DNA of 64,000 nt from Bifidobacteriaceae bacterium (GCA_031267825.1 JAIRYJ010000022.1:61875-125874), one strand, 5' to 3'; positions 1-9,478 are shown, numbered from the stretch's first letter. The notes: generated by a model not told the origin, from the letters alone. Numbers and translations are program-made.

Positions 1-603
1 TTGAACCCCCGGGTGGTGGGACGCAAGGCTGTTCCACGCCGGGGCCCGGTCATTCTGGCCGGTAACCACACTGGTCTGGCTGATGGGCCGTTGGTGCTCG
101 GAGCGGCGCCCCGCCGGGTCCATTTCATAATGAAATACTCCTTGGGTCGGGGGATTGGCGGCTTCTTCTTGCGGGCCGGAGGCCAGGTGGCGTTGCAGCG
201 CGACTCGGGGCATCAGGCTTTACGCGTCTGCCTTGAACTGTTGAGGCGTGGCCGGGCGGTGGGGATTTTCCCGGAAGGCAGCCGAGGTGACGGCCGGATG
301 CGTCAAATCAAGGCCGGCGTGGCCTGGTTGGCGATCAGCTCTGGCGCGCCGGTGGTGCCGTTCGCCTGTCTCGGGACGCGTCACGATGGTGAAGCCGCGA
401 CGCGTTTCCCGCCGCCGCGGCGTAAGGTTTACGTTTCTTTTGGGGCGCCAGTTGAACTTGTGCTGGACAAGTCCGCTTCGCGGCGCGAGCAGATCGGCGC
501 TGCCATGGAGCAGATTAGGCTGGCGCTGGCGGCTCATGTCGCTAAGGCGTTGGAGGAAAGCCCGGTTGGGCTGCCAGATGACACGGGAAGGGTGAACAGT
601 TGA
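1..603 (+). CDS. plsC: 1-acyl-glycerol-3-phosphate acyltransferase family protein (5' end outside window)
   Basis: Membrane-associated acyltransferase that would transfer an acyl chain to lysophosphatidate in phospholipid synthesis. The family's HX4D catalytic motif is visible as NHTGLAD near residue 22 and the acceptor-binding block as FPEGSRGDG near residue 91. The reading frame is open to base 1 and begins close to the HX4D motif, so the true start is probably upstream of the window and about 20 or more residues are missing. It sits directly before der; a cmk-plsC-der order is usual in actinobacteria, which supports the call. The stop codon lies in an 18-bp sequence that is repeated in tandem just before der. 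Substrate preference cannot be judged. Confidence 0.85.
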   Translation: MNPRVVGRKAVPRRGPVILAGNHTGLADGPLVLGAAPRRVHFIMKYSLGRGIGGFFLRAGGQVALQRDSGHQALRVCLELLRRGRAVGIFPEGSRGDGRMRQIKAGVAWLAISSGAPVVPFACLGTRHDGEAATRFPPPRRKVYVSFGAPVELVLDKSASRREQIGAAMEQIRLALAAHVAKALEESPVGLPDDTGRVNS

Positions 604-624
604 CCAGAAGGACGAACAGTTGAC
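587..624 (+). repeat. 18-bp tandem duplication at the plsC/der junction
   Basis: GAAGG-NN-GAACAGTTGAC occurs at 587-604 and again at 607-624 (two bases differ, period 20). The first copy carries the plsC stop; the second copy supplies the GAAGG ribosome-binding site and the TTG start of der. The duplication therefore created, or copied, the translation start of an essential gene. Confidence 0.8.
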
Positions 625-2086
625 TGGTGATGTGACTGGTGATGCGGCTGGGGCTGACGCTAAGGCCGGGGCGTTGCGGTCAGTCTTGGACAGCTACCAA
701 CTTGAGGCCGATGACCTGGCTCTACTTGACGGCCAGCTAGAACAGGGCACCGGTCCGACCGATCGCCCAATAGGCTCGCTGGCAATTGTTGGCCGACCAA
801 ACGTCGGCAAGTCGACCTTGGTCAACCGCATCTTGGGACGCCGCGCGGCAGTGGTTCAAGATGAACCTGGCGTGACCCGGGACCGGGTGGCTTACCCAGC
901 GGACTGGGCCGGCAGCCAATTCATGGTGGTAGACACCGGCGGTTGGGAGGTTGACGCACCTGGCCTTAGCGGGCGGGTGGCCGAACAAGCTGAAATCGCT
1001 GTCAGTTTGGCTGATGCGGCCATCTTGGTGGTTGATGGGACAGTCGGCGTGACTGACACAGATGAAGCCCTGGTGCGGATGTTGCGCCGCTCCGGCAAAC
1101 CAGTGGTTTTGGCCGCCAACAAAGTTGATTCATCGCGCGCTGAGGCGGACGCTGCCGCCTTGTGGTCGCTAGGCCTGGATCAGCCGTGGCCTATCTCAGC
1201 ACTCCATGGCCGGGGTGTGGGAGACCTACTGGATGTCGCGGTGGCGGCTCTACGAGCGGCTAAACCAGATGGCGAGCTGCCAGAAGATGATCCGGCGGTA
1301 CGCCGGGTGGCTTTGCTAGGCCGACCGAATGTGGGTAAATCGTCGCTTTTGAACAAACTGGCCGGGCATGAACGGGCAGTGGTGGACTCAGTCGCGGGGA
1401 CGACGCGTGACCCGGTTGATGAACTGGTCACGCTGGGTGGACGTGACTGGCGACTAGTTGACACGGCTGGCATCCGGCGCCACATCCAACGGACACAGGG
1501 AGCTGATTTCTACGCTTCGCTCCGCACAGCGGCGGCCTTGGAACGGGCCGAGGCCGCGGTTGTGCTGATCGATTCGTCGCAAACTGTGGCCGAACAAGAT
1601 GTGCGCATCTTACAGATGGCCAGCGAGGCGGGCCGGGCGATTGTGATCGCTTTCAACAAATGGGATCTGATGGAGCCGGACCGCCGCTTCTACCTTGAAC
1701 GGTCAATTGAGCAGGACTTGGCTCCTTGGGACTGGGCTCCAAGGGTCAATATCTCGGCCTTGACCGGCCGCCGGCTGGACCGCCTGACAGGAGCTTTGGA
1801 TACCGCGTTAGCGGGTTGGGAACAAAGGATCGCGACTGGTCCGCTGAACGCCTTTCTCGGTGAATTGGTGGCCGCCAAGCCTCATCCGGTGCGTTCCGGA
1901 AAGCAACCACGCATCCTGTTCGCGACTCAGGCGAGTATCCAGCCACCCAGGTTTGTGCTGTTCGCGACCGGCTTCCTGGAGGCGCCTTACCGCCGCTTCA
2001 TTGAACGCTCGTTGCGCGAGTCCTTTGGCTTCGCTGGCACCCCGCTGCGGATCGCGGTGCGTGTTCGCCAGAAGCGCCAAAGCTAA
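620..2086 (+). CDS. der: Ribosome-assembly GTPase Der (EngA)
   Basis: Double-GTPase needed for maturation of the 50S ribosomal subunit. Two G domains are seen in order: GRPNVGKST with DTGGWE and NKVD in the first half, then [15 protein letters not shown] and NKWD in the second, followed by the basic KH-like C-terminal domain ending in RVRQKRQS. The 488-aa length fits the family, with an actinobacterial-style N-terminal extension of about 50 residues. The TTG start is chosen because AGAAGGA lies 8 nt upstream and the plsC stop is only 17 nt away. It is most likely co-transcribed with plsC. Confidence 0.96.
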   Translation: MTGDVTGDAAGADAKAGALRSVLDSYQLEADDLALLDGQLEQGTGPTDRPIGSLAIVGRPNVGKSTLVNRILGRRAAVVQDEPGVTRDRVAYPADWAGSQFMVVDTGGWEVDAPGLSGRVAEQAEIAVSLADAAILVVDGTVGVTDTDEALVRMLRRSGKPVVLAANKVDSSRAEADAAALWSLGLDQPWPISALHGRGVGDLLDVAVAALRAAKPDGELPEDDPAVRRVALLGRPNVGKSSLLNKLAGHERAVVDSVAGTTRDPVDELVTLGGRDWRLVDTAGIRRHIQRTQGADFYASLRTAAALERAEAAVVLIDSSQTVAEQDVRILQMASEAGRAIVIAFNKWDLMEPDRRFYLERSIEQDLAPWDWAPRVNISALTGRRLDRLTGALDTALAGWEQRIATGPLNAFLGELVAAKPHPVRSGKQPRILFATQASIQPPRFVLFATGFLEAPYRRFIERSLRESFGFAGTPLRIAVRVRQKRQS

Positions 2087-2111
2087 AGCCCGCCCTGGGA
2101 TGGCCCTTGCC

Positions 2112-2190
2112 CGTCTTGTACAACGAGTCGTCGGCCAGAAACCACCTCAGCTCAACGCCAGTGGCGCTTGCGCGTCTTGTACAACGAGTT
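2112..2190 (+). repeat. Pair of 17-bp direct repeats containing TTGTACAA
   Basis: CGTCTTGTACAACGAGT occurs at 2112-2128 and 2173-2189 in the der/DedA-like intergenic region, 61 bp apart. Each has the 8-bp palindrome TTGTACAA at its centre. The pair lies after der and upstream of a long hairpin. The function is unknown; a protein-binding site is possible. Confidence 0.6.
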
Positions 2191-2277
2191 GATCCACCTG
2201 GGAGTTCCACCGGGGCACCCAAACCGCTTTTCAGTTGATCAAGACTTCGACTCCGCTAACACCGGCCCGGGTGCGAG

Positions 2278-2330
2278 GTCAGGAAGTGGTCACAGTGGCT
2301 GTTTTTACCCCACTGTGTCCACTTCCCGAC
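2278..2330. terminator. Long hairpin after der
   Basis: Arms 2278-2298 and 2310-2330 pair over 21 bp with two mismatches around an 11-nt loop that holds T5. The U-tract lies in the loop rather than after the stem, so this is not a textbook intrinsic terminator. Its place between der and a gene with its own leaderless promoter fits a transcript boundary. Confidence 0.5.
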
Positions 2331-2417
2331 CACCCAGCCCCAACTCATCCGGCCCGCTAACACCCCCAACTACGGCGGCGACAACCCCTGCCGATGCTAT
2401 TTGGCTTGAAAGTGGAG

Positions 2418-2423
2418 TAGGGT
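2418..2423 (+). promoter_or_regulatory. -10 box TAGGGT of a leaderless gene
   Basis: TAGGGT ends 7 nt before the GTG at 2431, and there is no Shine-Dalgarno sequence between them. This is the spacing of leaderless actinobacterial genes. No clear -35 is seen. Confidence 0.5.
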
Positions 2424-2430
2424 AACCGGC

Positions 2431-2919
2431 GTGGTGGACTGGATTAGGTCGCAGCCCTTCATAGTGGCCTGCCTGTTCTTGACCTGTGTGGCGGGTGTCC
2501 GCTCGCAATGCACTTACTGGCTAGGCCGGGCGGTCCGGGCTGGTTTGGTGCGCTCCGCCTGGGCCAAACGGATCGCCAGCCAGGCAGCCCTGCGGGCACG
2601 CGACAAGCTGGAACGCTGGGGCTGGCCAATGATCCCAGTGAGTTTCTTGACAGTTGGTCTGCAAACGGCGGTCAACTTATCGGCCGGTCTGATCGGCTGG
2701 CGTTGGCCGAAATACACCTTGGCGGCCGTACCAGGCTGGATCATGTGGGGCGTGGTCTACGCGGCTGGCGGGCTGGCCTTGTTCGCCGGTATCGCCGCCA
2801 TCTGGGCGGCGGCACCATGGCTGGCTGTGGCAACCGTTCAGACACTAGTAGTGCTAGTGGTCGCGGCGGTCTACATCACCCGCCGCCGACGCGTCTTGGC
2901 CGCCGCCGCGACCGGCTGA
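2431..2919 (+). CDS. DedA/VTT-like small integral membrane protein
   Basis: A 162-aa protein with an N-terminal hydrophobic segment, a basic amphipathic stretch (about residues 27-62) and three C-terminal membrane segments (about 67-140). The stretch GWPMIPVSFLTVGLQTAVN followed by a Gly-rich helix resembles the second half of DedA/VTT-domain proteins, which are linked to lipid scrambling and membrane homeostasis. The protein is shorter than typical DedA (about 200 aa), so the call is tentative. The GTG start lies 7 nt after a TAGGGT box, implying leaderless translation. It has no operon partner. Confidence 0.5.
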   Translation: MVDWIRSQPFIVACLFLTCVAGVRSQCTYWLGRAVRAGLVRSAWAKRIASQAALRARDKLERWGWPMIPVSFLTVGLQTAVNLSAGLIGWRWPKYTLAAVPGWIMWGVVYAAGGLALFAGIAAIWAAAPWLAVATVQTLVVLVVAAVYITRRRRVLAAAATG

Positions 2920-3137
2920 CAGCCCGGCTAACAGTCTCCGCCAGGCGACACCTAACGGCCGCCAGATCCGCTTGTTGGTTAGCAGATGGTCAAATTATTG
3001 TTACGGAATGGTTTCGTGGGCGGCCTTCACACTTTGGACACGCCTATTCTTAGGTCAAGAACCGGCCCGCCCCAGGTTTGTGGAGTGGGTTAAGCCCGAT
3101 CCCGTTCCATTGGAACGGCCGACCCAGAAGGCCAGAT

Positions 3138-4670
3138 ATGCAAGCGTTCTCCGAAATAATCCAGCGAATCGACGGCTTTGTTTGGAGCATTTGGTTCCTC
3201 ATCCCGTTACTCGCGGGCACTGGTTTAGTTTTGACCATCCGGCTCAAGGGAGTGCAATTCGTCAAGCTCTGGCCAGCCCTCAAACTCGGTTTGATCAAGC
3301 GTAAAGACCCTGGTGCGGCCGGCGACATCTCGCAATATCAGGCGCTGACCACCGCGCTGGCGGCAACTGTTGGTACCGGCAATATTGTGGGCGTTGCCAC
3401 AGCCATCGGCATTGGTGGCCCCGGCGCGTTGTTCTGGATGTGGGTCACCGGCCTATTAGGAATGGCGTCAAAGTACGCTGAGGCATTCCTCGGGTCAAAA
3501 TACCGTGAAACAGACGCCCGGGGCGAGGTAGTCGGCGGGCCTCAGGTCTACTTGCAGAAAGCGATCTCAGGCAGCTTGGGCAAAGTCTTAGCCATTACCT
3601 TTGCCATTTTCGGCGCCTTGGCCGCTTTTGGCATTGGCAACGGCACACAGGTCAGCTCGATGGTTGACAACATGAACGAGGCCTTCAATGTGCCCAAACT
3701 GGCCACCGGTGTAGTCATCATGATCCTGGTCGGTTTGACCCTAATCGGTGGAATCAAATCGATCGGCCGGGTGACGGCCGGTTTTGTGCCAATGATGATT
3801 CTGATCTACATAGTCGCTGGTTTGATCATTTTGGCGCTCAACGTTCAGGCCATCCCTGAAGCCCTCGCGTCAGTTTTCACTGATGCGTTCATCGGTACTG
3901 AAGGGGTCGGAGAAACAGCCGGTGACTTCCTCGGAGCCACCATGGGGGTGGCCATTTCCAGAGGAATGGCCCGCGGGATTTTCTCGAACGAATCCGGCAT
4001 GGGTTCGGCCGCGATCGTGGCCGCGGCGGCCCAGAGTTCACATCCGGTGCGTCAGGGCCTGGTTTCAATGACCCAAACCTTCATTGACACAATCATTGTG
4101 GTTTCTTTCACCGGCCTGGTTATTCTGACGACCGGCGTTTGGCGCCACACCAGTGTGGCTGACCTGGCGGCTTGCAAGGCGTTGAACCCACCGGATCTGA
4201 GTGCGCCCGAATGCGCCCGGGCTAACGGTCAACTCACAACCGACGCCTTCAGCGTGACCATTGGTGACGGCCTTGGCCCGAAGATCGTCGCGATCTGCAT
4301 TGTGTTTTTCGCTTTGTCAACTGTTATCGGATGGTCCTATTATGGCGAGCGCTGCGCGGTGCGCTTGTTCGGAATCAAAGCCCAGATGCCTTACCGGGTA
4401 GTCTTCACAGCTCTGATCGTGGTCTGGGCGGCTTTCCCAGCGGACACCATCTGGAACATCGCGGACATCCTTAACGGACTGATGGCGCTGCCAAACTTGA
4501 TTGGTTTGCTGATTTTGAGTGGCATGATCGCCCGCGAAACCAAGGCTTACTTGAAGGCTGATCCGGACTTGACCAGGGGGGACGTCGCACCCAGCGCCCT
4601 GGAACAGATCGGCTGGAAGCGCTGGCATATCACCTGGTCACCATCACCGGAGCGGATCTCACACCGTTAG
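3138..4670 (+). CDS. Sodium:alanine/glycine symporter, AGCS family
   Basis: Ten- to twelve-helix transporter that imports alanine or glycine with Na+ (TC 2.A.25). The family block GTGNIVGVATAIGIGGPGA near residue 79 is clear, as are NESGMGSAAI and the GWSYYGERC segment near residue 415. The ATG at 3138 is chosen over upstream in-frame starts because AGAAGG lies 6 nt before it and the protein then begins like other family members (MQAFSEIIQRIDGFVW). It is monocistronic, with about 220 bp of non-coding DNA before it. The exact substrate (Ala, Gly or D-Ala) is not readable. Confidence 0.92.
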   Translation: MQAFSEIIQRIDGFVWSIWFLIPLLAGTGLVLTIRLKGVQFVKLWPALKLGLIKRKDPGAAGDISQYQALTTALAATVGTGNIVGVATAIGIGGPGALFWMWVTGLLGMASKYAEAFLGSKYRETDARGEVVGGPQVYLQKAISGSLGKVLAITFAIFGALAAFGIGNGTQVSSMVDNMNEAFNVPKLATGVVIMILVGLTLIGGIKSIGRVTAGFVPMMILIYIVAGLIILALNVQAIPEALASVFTDAFIGTEGVGETAGDFLGATMGVAISRGMARGIFSNESGMGSAAIVAAAAQSSHPVRQGLVSMTQTFIDTIIVVSFTGLVILTTGVWRHTSVADLAACKALNPPDLSAPECARANGQLTTDAFSVTIGDGLGPKIVAICIVFFALSTVIGWSYYGERCAVRLFGIKAQMPYRVVFTALIVVWAAFPADTIWNIADILNGLMALPNLIGLLILSGMIARETKAYLKADPDLTRGDVAPSALEQIGWKRWHITWSPSPERISHR

Positions 4671-4796
4671 GGACTTGACGGTGAACCGGGCAGAGTGGAC
4701 CTAAACAACGTCCAAATGAGACAGGGTCTAATGGTCACTTTGCCCGGTTACCGCGGGTCTAGTTAGGGCAAGTCTTCGGCGGTCCGGCGGCCCAAC

Positions 4797-4836
4797 AGCC
4801 TGACAACGCGACAGCCTGACAACGCGATAGCCTGAC
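4797..4836. repeat. 16-bp tandem repeat, 2.5 copies
   Basis: AGCCTGACAACGCGAC at 4797-4812 is followed by AGCCTGACAACGCGAT (4813-4828) and a partial third copy, AGCCTGAC. It lies in the 331-bp gap between the convergent symporter and DUF805 genes. No gene or clear terminator was seen in that gap. Confidence 0.75.
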
Positions 4837-5001
4837 AGGGCGGCGGACGTGGCCGCCGGACCGCGGCTTCGCTGTGGAGCTGTAAACCGGACCAGGTGCG
4901 GAACTGTGGGGGCGGCATCGTCCACTGGGGGGAGGAACAAACCAACGGCGCGGACCGCGAAAACCGCCCGCCGCGAAGACGTGCGAGCCCTACAAAGACG
5001 C

Positions 5002-5670
5002 TTAGTTGCCGGTGTAGCGCGGCAAACCGTCCGGGCCAAGCTGAGGCGGAGGCTCACTGGCTGGCGCGCCACCCGGCTGAGGCTGGCCATACGAATTGGC
5101 GTATCCGGGTGGGGCATAGTAACCAGGAGGCGCGTAATAGCCGGCCGGTGGTTGCGGATAAGTCTGCGGCGGGACGTAGTCGGTGTCGTAGCGGGCGCCT
5201 TCCGGCTTGGACGGCATGGCGCAGAGGATCCACGGCACAATCTGGACCACCAAAGTCAACAAGTAGAACAGCCCAGACAGGCCGGCGTCATGCAGCCGAC
5301 GCCAGCTAACGGCGATGAACGGGATCGTTGTACCCAAACCGAAAATGACCAGCAGAATCAACGCGACCAGCGGGATCGCGCCGAGGTTCGGGACCAGGTA
5401 GGACGGATCATCGAACAAATAAGGATTCCGCATCGCGTCGAACATCTGGATGAATAGCTGGACGTACCAGAAAAGCAGCGGGATACTGAGGATGGTCCCG
5501 ATTCCCTGCGTGAAGAGGAAAGCCCACCAGAATTCGCGGCGCGAGGCGCGGCCTGAGAAGGTGGCGTACTTCTTGAAGAACCGGGCTACGGCGACTCCGA
5601 ACGAAGCCTGGTAGTCAGGTTTATTGAGCGGGATAGCGGCGCTGGAGGCAGCACTATAGTCATACGTCAT
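5002..5670 (-). CDS. DUF805 membrane protein with Pro/Tyr-rich tail
   Basis: A 222-aa inner-membrane protein. The signature FSGRASRREFWWAFLF (about residues 38-53) identifies DUF805, followed by three to four hydrophobic segments to about residue 150. The last 65 residues are a low-complexity tail with repeated YYAPPGY units, a tail type common in actinobacterial membrane proteins. Family function is unknown. GGGAGA lies 9 nt upstream of the ATG. It is convergent with the AGCS gene and has no operon partner. Confidence 0.85.
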   Translation of the reverse strand: MTYDYSAASSAAIPLNKPDYQASFGVAVARFFKKYATFSGRASRREFWWAFLFTQGIGTILSIPLLFWYVQLFIQMFDAMRNPYLFDDPSYLVPNLGAIPLVALILLVIFGLGTTIPFIAVSWRRLHDAGLSGLFYLLTLVVQIVPWILCAMPSKPEGARYDTDYVPPQTYPQPPAGYYAPPGYYAPPGYANSYGQPQPGGAPASEPPPQLGPDGLPRYTGN

Positions 5671-5762
5671 GCCGCCAATTCTCCCACATTGACGGCTCGC
5701 GGCCGGGTGCCCGGCGACTGAACGTCCAAGCCGACGGACCGGTGGGCGAACGTGGTGCGCGA

Positions 5763-5768
5763 TAGGGT
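5763..5768 (+). promoter_or_regulatory. -10 box TAGGGT before a leaderless GTG
   Basis: TAGGGT lies 6 nt upstream of the GTG at 5775 and no Shine-Dalgarno sequence is present. This favours GTG 5775 over the in-frame TTG at 5769. Confidence 0.5.
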
Positions 5769-5774
5769 TTGTCC

Positions 5775-6620
5775 GTGGCGCGCACCTATGACGAAATCCT
5801 TGACCTGCTCACCCCAGTACTGGCGAGTTCGGAAGCGGTCGAAGGTGCCGCCATATTCGGCTCGCGGGCGTTGGGTCAGGCTGATCAGCCGTCCGATCTT
5901 GACATGGTTGTCTTTACGGCGGAGCCGGAAACGCTTCTAGCTGACACCCGCTGGCTCGGTTCGTTGGGCCGCATCTGGGCCACCACAGTCAGCCGGGATT
6001 TGCCTGGTTTGCCGGTGCGGCGTTTCTTGTTCGACGATGCCGTCCAGCTAGATCTGCTCGTATTGCCGTCTAACGCCGCTGAAATGTTAAGTGGGACGGG
6101 CAGGCACGTCTTAGCGGACATGGCGCGGCGTGGTTTTGTGGCGGTTAAGAATGGTGGCCCAGTGCCGAACGGTTTGGCCGAGTTGGGGCAGGCCGCTCCG
6201 CGTGGCGGCCGCCCGTCACAAGACGAGTTCGGTGAGGTGCTAGCGAGGTTCTGGATTGACGTGGTGAGGGTGGCTCGGCGGCTCAACCAGGATGAGGTTT
6301 GGGACGCTCAGCGGATCGTTAATGGACCCATCAACGACGCTTTGATCCAGCTACAAGCCTGGATTATGCAGGCTCTGAGGGGAGCTGATTACGACACCTA
6401 TTGGGGTCGGCGCCATCTTGAACGCTGGGCTGGCCCGCGTTTTGAACATGATTTGGCTGAGGTGATGGCCCGGCCAGAGCCTGACAATGTTCGTCAAGTT
6501 GTCCTTCAAGCGATCGATCTGTTCCGGCTTCAGGCGATCCACGCCGCTCAGCGCTGGTCATTGGACTATCCGGAAACCCTGGACCGGCGAGCCACGATCT
6601 GGGTCCGGAACTGGATCTAG
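5775..6620 (+). CDS. ANT(6)/AadE-like nucleotidyltransferase
   Basis: About 281 aa. The nucleotidyltransferase core GSRALGQADQPSDLDMVVF (near residue 28) carries the GS...DxD metal-binding motif. It is followed by W...LG and by LFDDAVQLDLLVLP, the third acidic position, arranged as in streptomycin 6-adenylyltransferases (PF04439). A family member would transfer AMP to an aminoglycoside hydroxyl, but chromosomal members often act on unknown substrates, so resistance is not established. The N-terminal start is set by the TAGGGT box 6 nt upstream. It stands alone; the next gene starts about 190 bp downstream. Confidence 0.72.
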   Translation: MARTYDEILDLLTPVLASSEAVEGAAIFGSRALGQADQPSDLDMVVFTAEPETLLADTRWLGSLGRIWATTVSRDLPGLPVRRFLFDDAVQLDLLVLPSNAAEMLSGTGRHVLADMARRGFVAVKNGGPVPNGLAELGQAAPRGGRPSQDEFGEVLARFWIDVVRVARRLNQDEVWDAQRIVNGPINDALIQLQAWIMQALRGADYDTYWGRRHLERWAGPRFEHDLAEVMARPEPDNVRQVVLQAIDLFRLQAIHAAQRWSLDYPETLDRRATIWVRNWI

Positions 6621-6811
6621 ACGACTAGATCGTGACGCTGTGGGGTGACAGTCTCCGTCCGGGTGTCGCTGGGCACCGCCGGGACGCCCGGGTGTTGCCT
6701 AGAAGTGACCTAAGGGCCACCGCCAGCCCAAAGAATTCCAGGCAAAAGAGTGAAAGATGGGCCTTTCAGCCCATAGACTTGCAGAACCATCCCGCACGAG
6801 AGGACACACCC

Positions 6812-8407
6812 ATGACGCAGCAGTTGTCCGCCCCCGCCGCGTACCGGATCAACCCGGTTTGGGCCAAACTAGCCGAACACGCCACAACCGCCGCGCCGCG
6901 CCCGCTCCGCACCATTCACAGCCCGATTGATGGTGCCGAACTTGGCCAAGTCCCAGCTTGCACACCGGATGACGTCCATCAGGCCGCCCGGCGCGCTCGC
7001 CAGGCCAGCCCAGCGTGGTCCGGGACGCCAGTCCAAGCCCGGGCTGATGTGATCGTCCGTTTCAAAGATCTGTTGATCAAACACCGTGATGACCTGCTTG
7101 ACTTGGTCCACGCTGAAAACGGCAAATCACGCACCGGCGCGCTGGAGGAGTTCCTCGACGCTGTCCTGACGGCCGGCTACTACGCCGCTAAAGCCCCCAA
7201 GCTCCTCCGCCGCGACTGGCGGTCAGGCGCTTTACCCGTGCTGACCAGCACTTATGTCCACTATATGGCTAAGGGTGTGGTGGGTGTAATAGCTCCTTGG
7301 AACTACCCACTAACTTTGGCGGCATCGGACGCGGTGCCCGCTCTGCTGGCGGGTAACGCTGTGATCTTGAAACCAGATTCGCTGACCCCACTGACAGGCT
7401 TGTATGTTCTGAAACTGATGCGCCAGGCGGGACTGCCGCATGATGTCATGCAAGTTGTGACCGGACCTGGAGCGGAGCTTGGTGGGCCGCTGATCGAATC
7501 TTCAGATTTTGTGATGTTCACCGGCTCAACCGAGGTCGGCAGCAGTGTGGTGGCTCAATGTGGGCGTAACCTGATCGGTTCAAGCGCCGAACTGGGCGGT
7601 AAGAACGCGCTGCTGGTGTTGGATGACGCGCCGCTTCGGCGGGCGGTTGAAGGCGCCGTTCAGGCTTCGTTCGCCAATTCGGGTCAGCTTTGCGTTTCGA
7701 TTGAACGGATTTACGTTGACCAGGTTTTGTTTGACTGGTTCGCTGAGGCTTTCGCTGCCCGCACCGCGGAGTTACGTTTGGGTGGCGGCGATGGTTGGGA
7801 AGTTGATTTGGGGCCGCTCATCTCCGCCCAACAGCTCGCCAAGGTGGCCGCCCATGTGGACGATGCCGTCGCCAAGGGTGCCAGCGTCCTGACAGGTGGC
7901 CGTGTCCGTCAAGATTTGGGTCCATTGTTCTATGAGCCGACGGTATTGACCGGAGTGAGCCAAGACATGGTGGTGGCGCGGACGGAAACCTTTGGCCCGG
8001 TTGTCTCGCTCTACCCGTTCGAATCAGTTGATCAGGCGATCAGGCTAGCTAATGACACGGAGCATGGTTTGAACGCGGCGGTTTGGACTAGTTCGCCCGC
8101 TCGTGGGCGGGATGTGGCTGAGCGGCTCCGGGCGGGCACTGTCAACATTAATGAGGGTTATGCCGCGGCTTGGGGTTCGACTGACGCGCCGATGGGTGGT
8201 TTTGGTTTGTCTGGTCTGGGTCGGCGTCACGGTGTTGAAGGTTTACTGAAATACACCGAGCCTCAAACTGTGGCCCGTCAGCGGGCTTTGCTGTTGGGAC
8301 CACCGGACTGGACCAGTCGCGAAAACTATGCCGCGTTCATGACCTTCGGATCGAAGGTGTTGCACATGACGGCCCGAGAACTATTACGAAAGGTGACAGG
8401 ACGGTGA
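6812..8407 (+). CDS. NAD(P)+-dependent succinate-semialdehyde-type dehydrogenase (GabD2-like)
   Basis: Aldehyde dehydrogenase superfamily, 531 aa, oxidising an aldehyde to the acid. Visible motifs are VVGVIAPWNYPLTL, FTGSTEVG, the general base in SSAELGGKN and the nucleophile Cys in NSGQLCVSIERIY, with ETFGPVVSLYPF near the end. The wording of these blocks is closest to actinobacterial GabD2 succinate-semialdehyde dehydrogenases. The ATG at 6812 follows GAGAGGA by 7 nt, so an in-frame extension back to 6632 is rejected. The stop overlaps the start of the next SDR gene by 4 nt, so the two are translationally coupled and probably act on linked alcohol/aldehyde substrates. Confidence 0.85.
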   Translation: MTQQLSAPAAYRINPVWAKLAEHATTAAPRPLRTIHSPIDGAELGQVPACTPDDVHQAARRARQASPAWSGTPVQARADVIVRFKDLLIKHRDDLLDLVHAENGKSRTGALEEFLDAVLTAGYYAAKAPKLLRRDWRSGALPVLTSTYVHYMAKGVVGVIAPWNYPLTLAASDAVPALLAGNAVILKPDSLTPLTGLYVLKLMRQAGLPHDVMQVVTGPGAELGGPLIESSDFVMFTGSTEVGSSVVAQCGRNLIGSSAELGGKNALLVLDDAPLRRAVEGAVQASFANSGQLCVSIERIYVDQVLFDWFAEAFAARTAELRLGGGDGWEVDLGPLISAQQLAKVAAHVDDAVAKGASVLTGGRVRQDLGPLFYEPTVLTGVSQDMVVARTETFGPVVSLYPFESVDQAIRLANDTEHGLNAAVWTSSPARGRDVAERLRAGTVNINEGYAAAWGSTDAPMGGFGLSGLGRRHGVEGLLKYTEPQTVARQRALLLGPPDWTSRENYAAFMTFGSKVLHMTARELLRKVTGR

Positions 8408-9270
8408 ATACTTCGAATGGTCTAGGTGGTTTGGGTGCGATCAGGCGGTTCAAACAGCAGGGTGTGGCCTTGGATGGGGCGCGGCTGGTTGTAACGGGTG
8501 GGGGTAGCGGTTTGGGCCGACGGATGGCGATCGGGGCGGCCCGGCGTGGTGCCACTGTCGCGCTGTGGGATCTTGACGGGCGGCGGGCGGACTCGGTTCG
8601 CCAGGAGATTGAACGTGAAGGCGGCCAGGCGACAGCTCATGCGGTTGATGTGACTGACCGTATCCAAGTCGAAGCCGCGGCGGCCGCGACTGGTCCAGTT
8701 GATGTGGTGATTAACAGTGCTGGTGTGGTTTCTGGCCGGTCGTTGCTTGAGGACACACCCGAGGCGATTGACCGGACGATCGATGTCAACTTGAAGGCGT
8801 TGTTCTGGGTGACGCGGGCTTTCCTGCCTGGCATGGTTGAACGTGGTCTTGGTTTTGTGGTGACGGTGGCTTCAGCGGCCGGGATGCTGGCCGGATCAAG
8901 GATGGCGGCTTACGCCGCGTCGAAGGCTGGGGCGATCGCTTTCAACGAGTCACTGCGTAATGAGATGCGCCAGGATCAAACTGGGGTTGGCACCATGGTG
9001 GTTTGCCCGTTCTACATCGACACGGGCATGTTCGCTGGTGTCAAAACTAAAGTGCCGGCTTTGCTGCCGATCTTGGAACCGCGGCGGGTGGCGGGCGCGA
9101 TTCTGCGTGGCATTGAGCGTGGCACTAAGCAGATCATCGCGCCGCCATTTGTTCGGATTGTGCCGCTGCTGCGGGTCCAGCCGGTCGGTCTGGCTGACTG
9201 GACAGCTGACCTGTTCGGCATTAACCAGTCGATGGAGGATTTCTCCGGCCGGGCGGGCGACCGCCTCTAG
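8404..9270 (+). CDS. Short-chain dehydrogenase/reductase
   Basis: Classical SDR, 288 aa, NAD(P)-dependent oxidation or reduction of an alcohol/ketone. The cofactor motif is GGGSGLGR (about residue 32), the NNAG motif appears as NSAGVVSG, and the catalytic pair as YAASKAG, with Ser upstream in ASAAG. The GTG start overlaps the aldehyde dehydrogenase stop (GTGA). With that neighbour it could form an alcohol-to-acid route, but the substrate is unknown. The C-terminal tail (IAPPFVRIVPLLRVQPVG) resembles the membrane-proximal tails of retinol/lipid SDRs, which is weak evidence for a lipophilic substrate. Confidence 0.85.
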   Translation: MNTSNGLGGLGAIRRFKQQGVALDGARLVVTGGGSGLGRRMAIGAARRGATVALWDLDGRRADSVRQEIEREGGQATAHAVDVTDRIQVEAAAAATGPVDVVINSAGVVSGRSLLEDTPEAIDRTIDVNLKALFWVTRAFLPGMVERGLGFVVTVASAAGMLAGSRMAAYAASKAGAIAFNESLRNEMRQDQTGVGTMVVCPFYIDTGMFAGVKTKVPALLPILEPRRVAGAILRGIERGTKQIIAPPFVRIVPLLRVQPVGLADWTADLFGINQSMEDFSGRAGDRL

Positions 9271-9470
9271 GTGGGTGTTGACACCCACCGGCTGTGTTTC
9301 CGCCTGTCAGCGCATCGCGCTGACAGGCGGAAACACAGGAAACCGGCACAGTTTGGTGCCATAGGTGCCTGTTGTACGACAAGGCACCTATGGCGACTGC
9401 CCGGCGAATTCCTGACGCGTCAACTCGGGCCGCGAGGGGGGGTTATCCAACGCCCCCCTCGCGGCCCGAG
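9271..9470. terminator. Stack of four strong hairpins between convergent genes
   Basis: Four inverted repeats fill the gap after the SDR and before the end of the giant DUF11 gene: 9271-9288 (GTGGGTGT/ACACCCAC); 9292-9313 with 9317-9338, a perfect 22-bp stem with a 3-nt loop; 9358-9370 with 9382-9394, a perfect 13-bp stem; and 9424-9441 with 9453-9470, a perfect 18-bp stem of mainly G/C. None ends in a U-run, so they are better read as a bidirectional transcription barrier than as standard intrinsic terminators. Confidence 0.75.
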
Positions 9471-9478
9471 CCAACCAG

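Noticed and set aside
5775..6620. Functional streptomycin resistance gene
   Set aside because: Catalytic motifs fit the ANT(6) family, but there is no mobile context and chromosomal members may act on other substrates.
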